A stretch of DNA of 64,000 nucleotides from Nocardia transvalensis (GTDB lineage: Bacteria; Actinomycetota; Actinomycetes; Mycobacteriales; Mycobacteriaceae): the NCBI RefSeq assembly GCF_015477765.1, contig NZ_JADLQQ010000012.1, positions 124,001 through 188,000 on the forward strand, given 5' to 3'. The notes beneath the pieces were generated by a model. That model had not been told where the DNA came from, did not search any database, and saw only the letters and a list, made by a program, of their open reading frames with translations. The position numbers and the translations under genes are program-made. Below are positions 61,319-64,000 of the stretch, piece after piece (within the stretch, counting starts at the first letter, position 1; each line of letters opens with the position of its first letter).

Positions 61319-61705
61319 GTGGGGAACGAGAATCTGCGGGCGTCGGACGCCGATCGCGAGAAGATCGTCGCACGCCTGCGGCTGGCCATGGACGAGGGTC
61401 GGCTGACCCTGCACGAATTCGACGACCGCATCAAGCAGGTCTACGCCGCGCGCACCTACGGCGAACTGACACCGCTGCTGTCCGACCTTCCGGCACATCG
61501 GGATTCGCGACCGAAATCGCCCTCGGGCCGGGTGCCGCAGTGGGTGTACATCATGTGGACGCCGTGGGTGTTCGTGAACATCCTGTGCATCGTGATCTGG
61601 CTGGCCACCGGCATGGGCTACTTCTGGCCGTTCTGGGTCGAGGTGCCCTGGGGGCTGGCGCTGTGCATCCCGACCGCCATCGGCATCCTTACGAATCGAC
61701 GGTGA
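61319..61705 (+). CDS. DUF1707 protein with two membrane spans
   Basis: A 128-residue protein. Residues 1-60 form the DUF1707 domain with LRASDADREKIVARLRLAMD, GRLTLHEFDDRI and AARTYGELTPLLSDLP. Two membrane spans follow (VYIMWTPWVFVNILCIVIWL and a second near residue 110). TACGCT ends six bases before the GTG with no ribosome site, so it is probably leaderless. Function unknown; such proteins often sit next to envelope genes. It converges on the M1 peptidase. Confidence 0.9.
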   Translation: MGNENLRASDADREKIVARLRLAMDEGRLTLHEFDDRIKQVYAARTYGELTPLLSDLPAHRDSRPKSPSGRVPQWVYIMWTPWVFVNILCIVIWLATGMGYFWPFWVEVPWGLALCIPTAIGILTNRR

Positions 61706-61706
61706 T

Positions 61707-63149
61707 TCAGGAGGCGGGGTAGAGGTACCGGTCGGCGGGCCTGGTGGGTTGCATCAGCCAGGCGTCGAAGAAATCCGCGAGGTTGCGGCCGGAGCGCTGC
61801 TCGACGAACTTCTCGAAATCGGGCAGCGTGTTGTTGCCGTTGCGGTGGCTCTGCACCCAATCCTTGATGGCCGGGAAGAACACCTCGTCGCCGATGGTGC
61901 GGCGCAGCGCGTGCAGGAACAGCGGGCCGCGGTCGTAGACGGAGGTGAATTCGTTGCCGGGGCCGGGGTTGCCGGGCGGGATCTGCCAGTGCTCGGGACG
62001 TCTGGTGTCGATCTTGTCGAGGGCCGTCCGGTAGAGGTCGTCGGGGTTCGCGCCCTCCTTGCGCTCGGGCCACAGGAAGTCCTCGGTGTAGCTGGCGAAG
62101 CATTCGTTCATGCAGATGTCGGACCAGCGGGTGATCGACATCGAATCGCCCCACCACTGGTGTGCGTTCTCGTGCACCACGACGTCGAGCTTCTTCGCCC
62201 ACCCCGCATACACCGGCCGCGACTGCGTCTCCAGGGAGAACTTGATGTCGTTGGACATGTACGTGCCGCCACCGGCCTCGAACGGGTAAGGGCCGTACAG
62301 ATCTTCGAGGAAGTCCAGGATCTCGGGCAGGCGCTGCTCCAGATGCCGCCGATCCTCCATCCCCGGCGCGAACGCACTGATCAAGGGGGTGCCGTTGGCG
62401 CGCTGCTGGTCGAGATAGGTGAACTTATCGATGGCGACAGTGGACAGGTAGCTGATCATCGGCGTGTTCATCCGCCACGTCACGGTGCGCCGGTCGCCGG
62501 TCACCTCGTCCTGCGTGCGGACGCCGTTGGACACCACGTCCCATTCCTGGGGAACAGTGGTGTGAATGGTGTAGGTGGCCTTGTCGGTCGGTGTGTCGTT
62601 GACCGGGTACCACAGCGGTGCCCCGTGCGGCTGACCGGAGACGAATGCGCCGCCGTCCGGGGTGTAGTAGAAGCCTTCGTCGGATTCCGTGCGCGCACCG
62701 GAGTAGTCCACGACGACCGTGAACGGCAGCAGGGGCAGCAGGGGTACCGCGGGGGTGATGGTCAGCTCGTGGTCGTCGTTGCGATCGAACCTCGCGGGCA
62801 TGCCGTTGACGCTGACGCCGGTCACGTCGGGCCCCTTGTAGTCCAGATTGAAGGCCGTCAGCAGCTGAGTGGCCTTGGCCGTGATGGTCGCCTTGCCGGT
62901 CAGCGTGTGCGTCGGCGGGTCGTAATCGATGGCGAGATCGTAGTTGTCGACGTCGTAGCCGCCGTTGCCGTCCATCGGGTAATACGGGTCGCCGAGGCCG
63001 GGGGAGCCCACGGTGGGGTTGGCGATGCCCGCGGAGCCGGTGGGTGGTTCGGCGCCGGCCGTCGCGATCGGACCGCACACCAGCGCGGCGGCGATCACCA
63101 GACACGTTTGCCGACGCAGGTTTCGGCCGGACTTCCGAGTGATGACCAT
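61707..63149 (-). CDS. Exported M1-family zinc metallopeptidase
   Basis: A 480-residue aminopeptidase-like protein with a signal peptide at residues 1-33. The zinc motif is VVHENAHQWWG with the third ligand Glu in NECFASY 19 residues on. The exopeptidase GxMEN motif is not evident; GTYMSNDIKF is in its place, so it may differ from classical aminopeptidases. ATG 63149 lies after GGGAGG. No partner is adjacent. Confidence 0.88.
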   Translation of the reverse strand: MVITRKSGRNLRRQTCLVIAAALVCGPIATAGAEPPTGSAGIANPTVGSPGLGDPYYPMDGNGGYDVDNYDLAIDYDPPTHTLTGKATITAKATQLLTAFNLDYKGPDVTGVSVNGMPARFDRNDDHELTITPAVPLLPLLPFTVVVDYSGARTESDEGFYYTPDGGAFVSGQPHGAPLWYPVNDTPTDKATYTIHTTVPQEWDVVSNGVRTQDEVTGDRRTVTWRMNTPMISYLSTVAIDKFTYLDQQRANGTPLISAFAPGMEDRRHLEQRLPEILDFLEDLYGPYPFEAGGGTYMSNDIKFSLETQSRPVYAGWAKKLDVVVHENAHQWWGDSMSITRWSDICMNECFASYTEDFLWPERKEGANPDDLYRTALDKIDTRRPEHWQIPPGNPGPGNEFTSVYDRGPLFLHALRRTIGDEVFFPAIKDWVQSHRNGNNTLPDFEKFVEQRSGRNLADFFDAWLMQPTRPADRYLYPAS

Positions 63150-63257
63150 CCTGTGGATCCTCCCCCGCGGCATACGGAATATTTCCGATCGAAAGCTTAA
63201 CTCGCCTCAACTACTTCGGCATCTCGAATTGCGTTGCCGGACCGGGGAAAACACGAA

Positions 63258-63307
63258 CGGCCCGCCGAACCCTTTGTCGCACAAGCGATATCGGGTCCGA
63301 CGGGCCG
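63258..63307 (-). terminator. Imperfect hairpin after etfA
   Basis: CGGCCCGCCGAACCC and GGGTCCGACGGGCCG pair at 13 of 15 positions across 20 bases, just downstream of the etfA stop. Confidence 0.5.
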
Positions 63308-63321
63308 AACGTCGGGGAGCC

Positions 63322-64000
63322 TCAGCCCTTGTGGGACTTCACGGCCTCGGTCAGCTGCGGGGCGACGTTGAACAGGTCGCCCACGATGCCGTAGTCGCTG
63401 ATCTCGAAGATCGGCGCCTCTTCGTCCTTGTTGACGGCGACGATGGTCTTCGAGGTCTGCATGCCCGCGCGGTGCTGGATGGCGCCGGAGATGCCCAGCG
63501 CGATGTACAGCTGCGGGGAGACCGTCTTACCGGTCTGGCCGACCTGGAACTGGCCCGGGTAGTAGCCCGAGTCGACGGCGGCACGCGAGGCGCCGACCGC
63601 GGCACCCAGCGCGTCGGCCAGCGGCTCGACGACCTTGTGGAAGTTGTCCTCGCTGCCGACACCGCGGCCACCGGAGACCACGATGGTGGCCTCGGTGAGC
63701 TCCGGGCGGTCGCCGCCGACGACGGGCTCGCGGGAGGTCACCTTGGTGACGCCCTCTTCCTGAGCCGGAACCTCGACGGTCACCTTCTCGCCGGCGCCCT
63801 GCTGCGGCTGGGCCTCGATGGCGCCCGGGCGCACCGAGATCACCGGCACGTCGCCGGTGGCCTTGGCGTCGACGGTGAACGCGCCACCGAAGATGGAGTG
63901 CACGACCGAGCCGTCGCCGTTGATCGCGATGACGTCGACCAGCAGACCGGAGCCGATGCGCGCGGCGAGGCGGCCCGACACCTCCTTGCCCTCGGCCGAG
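63322..64000 (-). CDS. etfA: Electron transfer flavoprotein alpha subunit, cut by window edge
   Basis: The C-terminal 225 or so residues of EtfA/FixB; the frame remains open at the window end. The FAD domain motifs SGGRGVGSEDNF and GQTGKTVSPQLYIALGISG, then DYGIVGDLFNVAPQL at the end, are diagnostic. It carries electrons from acyl-CoA dehydrogenases to the quinone pool together with EtfB, expected just outside the window. In M. tuberculosis this is Rv3028c, a few genes from Rv3034c, so the order resumes here after the accessory block. Confidence 0.96.
   Translation of the reverse strand, partial: SAEGKEVSGRLAARIGSGLLVDVIAINGDGSVVHSIFGGAFTVDAKATGDVPVISVRPGAIEAQPQQGAGEKVTVEVPAQEEGVTKVTSREPVVGGDRPELTEATIVVSGGRGVGSEDNFHKVVEPLADALGAAVGASRAAVDSGYYPGQFQVGQTGKTVSPQLYIALGISGAIQHRAGMQTSKTIVAVNKDEEAPIFEISDYGIVGDLFNVAPQLTEAVKSHKG

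Overview
The window is GC-rich, densely packed DNA of the actinobacterial type. From nrdH onward it keeps the gene order I recall from Mycobacterium tuberculosis: nrdH-nrdI-nrdE, nrdF, fecB, ctaD, serB, an ABC ATPase, a NUDIX protein, an echA17-like crotonase, two methyltransferases, a PQQ-repeat lipoprotein, a hexapeptide acyltransferase and finally etfA. It also carries a Streptomyces-type conservon, HTH/DUF397 regulator modules, a uric-acid gene cluster and a MoaC-MoaB fusion. Together this points to a mycolate-containing actinomycete outside Mycobacterium. Nocardia is my best guess, from general knowledge and not from a search.

Layout. 1-4.9 kb: the 5' end of galT, a secreted protein, an ECF sigma factor, an Ami1-like cell-wall amidase with a 30-unit Pro/Gly/Gln repeat tail, and a COG0523 metal GTPase. 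5-10.4 kb: uric-acid metabolism (PucR regulator, uricase, NCS2 permease, and a 2-oxoglutarate/Fe(II) oxygenase overlapping the permease). 10.4-15 kb: molybdenum cofactor genes, moaE-moaCB-moeA on one strand and moaA-moaD divergent. 15.1-19.5 kb: a YCII/ECF42 sigma pair, nadE with a TetR gene, and an FMN reductase behind a clear palindromic operator. 19.5-28.6 kb: two matched hairpins around a 20-bp repeat array, a Zur-box-controlled zinc-free L36 gene, the class Ib ribonucleotide reductase genes with paired NrdR boxes, a KdpD-like kinase, mgtE and a secreted protein. 28.6-32.9 kb: accessory block with two HTH-DUF5753 regulators, DUF397, DUF4254 and small ORFs. 32.9-47.4 kb: two fluoride channels under a candidate fluoride riboswitch, then the conserved fecB-to-acyltransferase block. 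47.4-63.2 kb: a second accessory block, absent at this position from the M. tuberculosis order I remember. It holds DUF1697, PPOX, two cytochrome P450 pairs, TetR, NDH-2, LysR, a complete conservon (histidine-kinase-like, roadblock, DUF742, GTPase, two P450s), a small-molecule phosphotransferase, DUF1707 and an M1 peptidase. 63.3-64 kb: the 3' part of etfA.

How genes work together. The NrdR boxes in front of nrdHIE and nrdF should tie the split operon into one dNTP-supply regulon. The Zur box means the spare L36 is made under zinc starvation. PucR, uricase, permease and oxygenase look like one uptake-and-degradation unit. The conservon is a signalling module whose two P450s are duplicated 5 kb away without the signalling genes. 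Several genes have a -10 hexamer 6 to 8 bases before the start codon, which suggests leaderless mRNAs. Perfect GC-rich hairpins without a U-tract close many transcription units. I saw no tRNA, rRNA, insertion sequence or CRISPR array.
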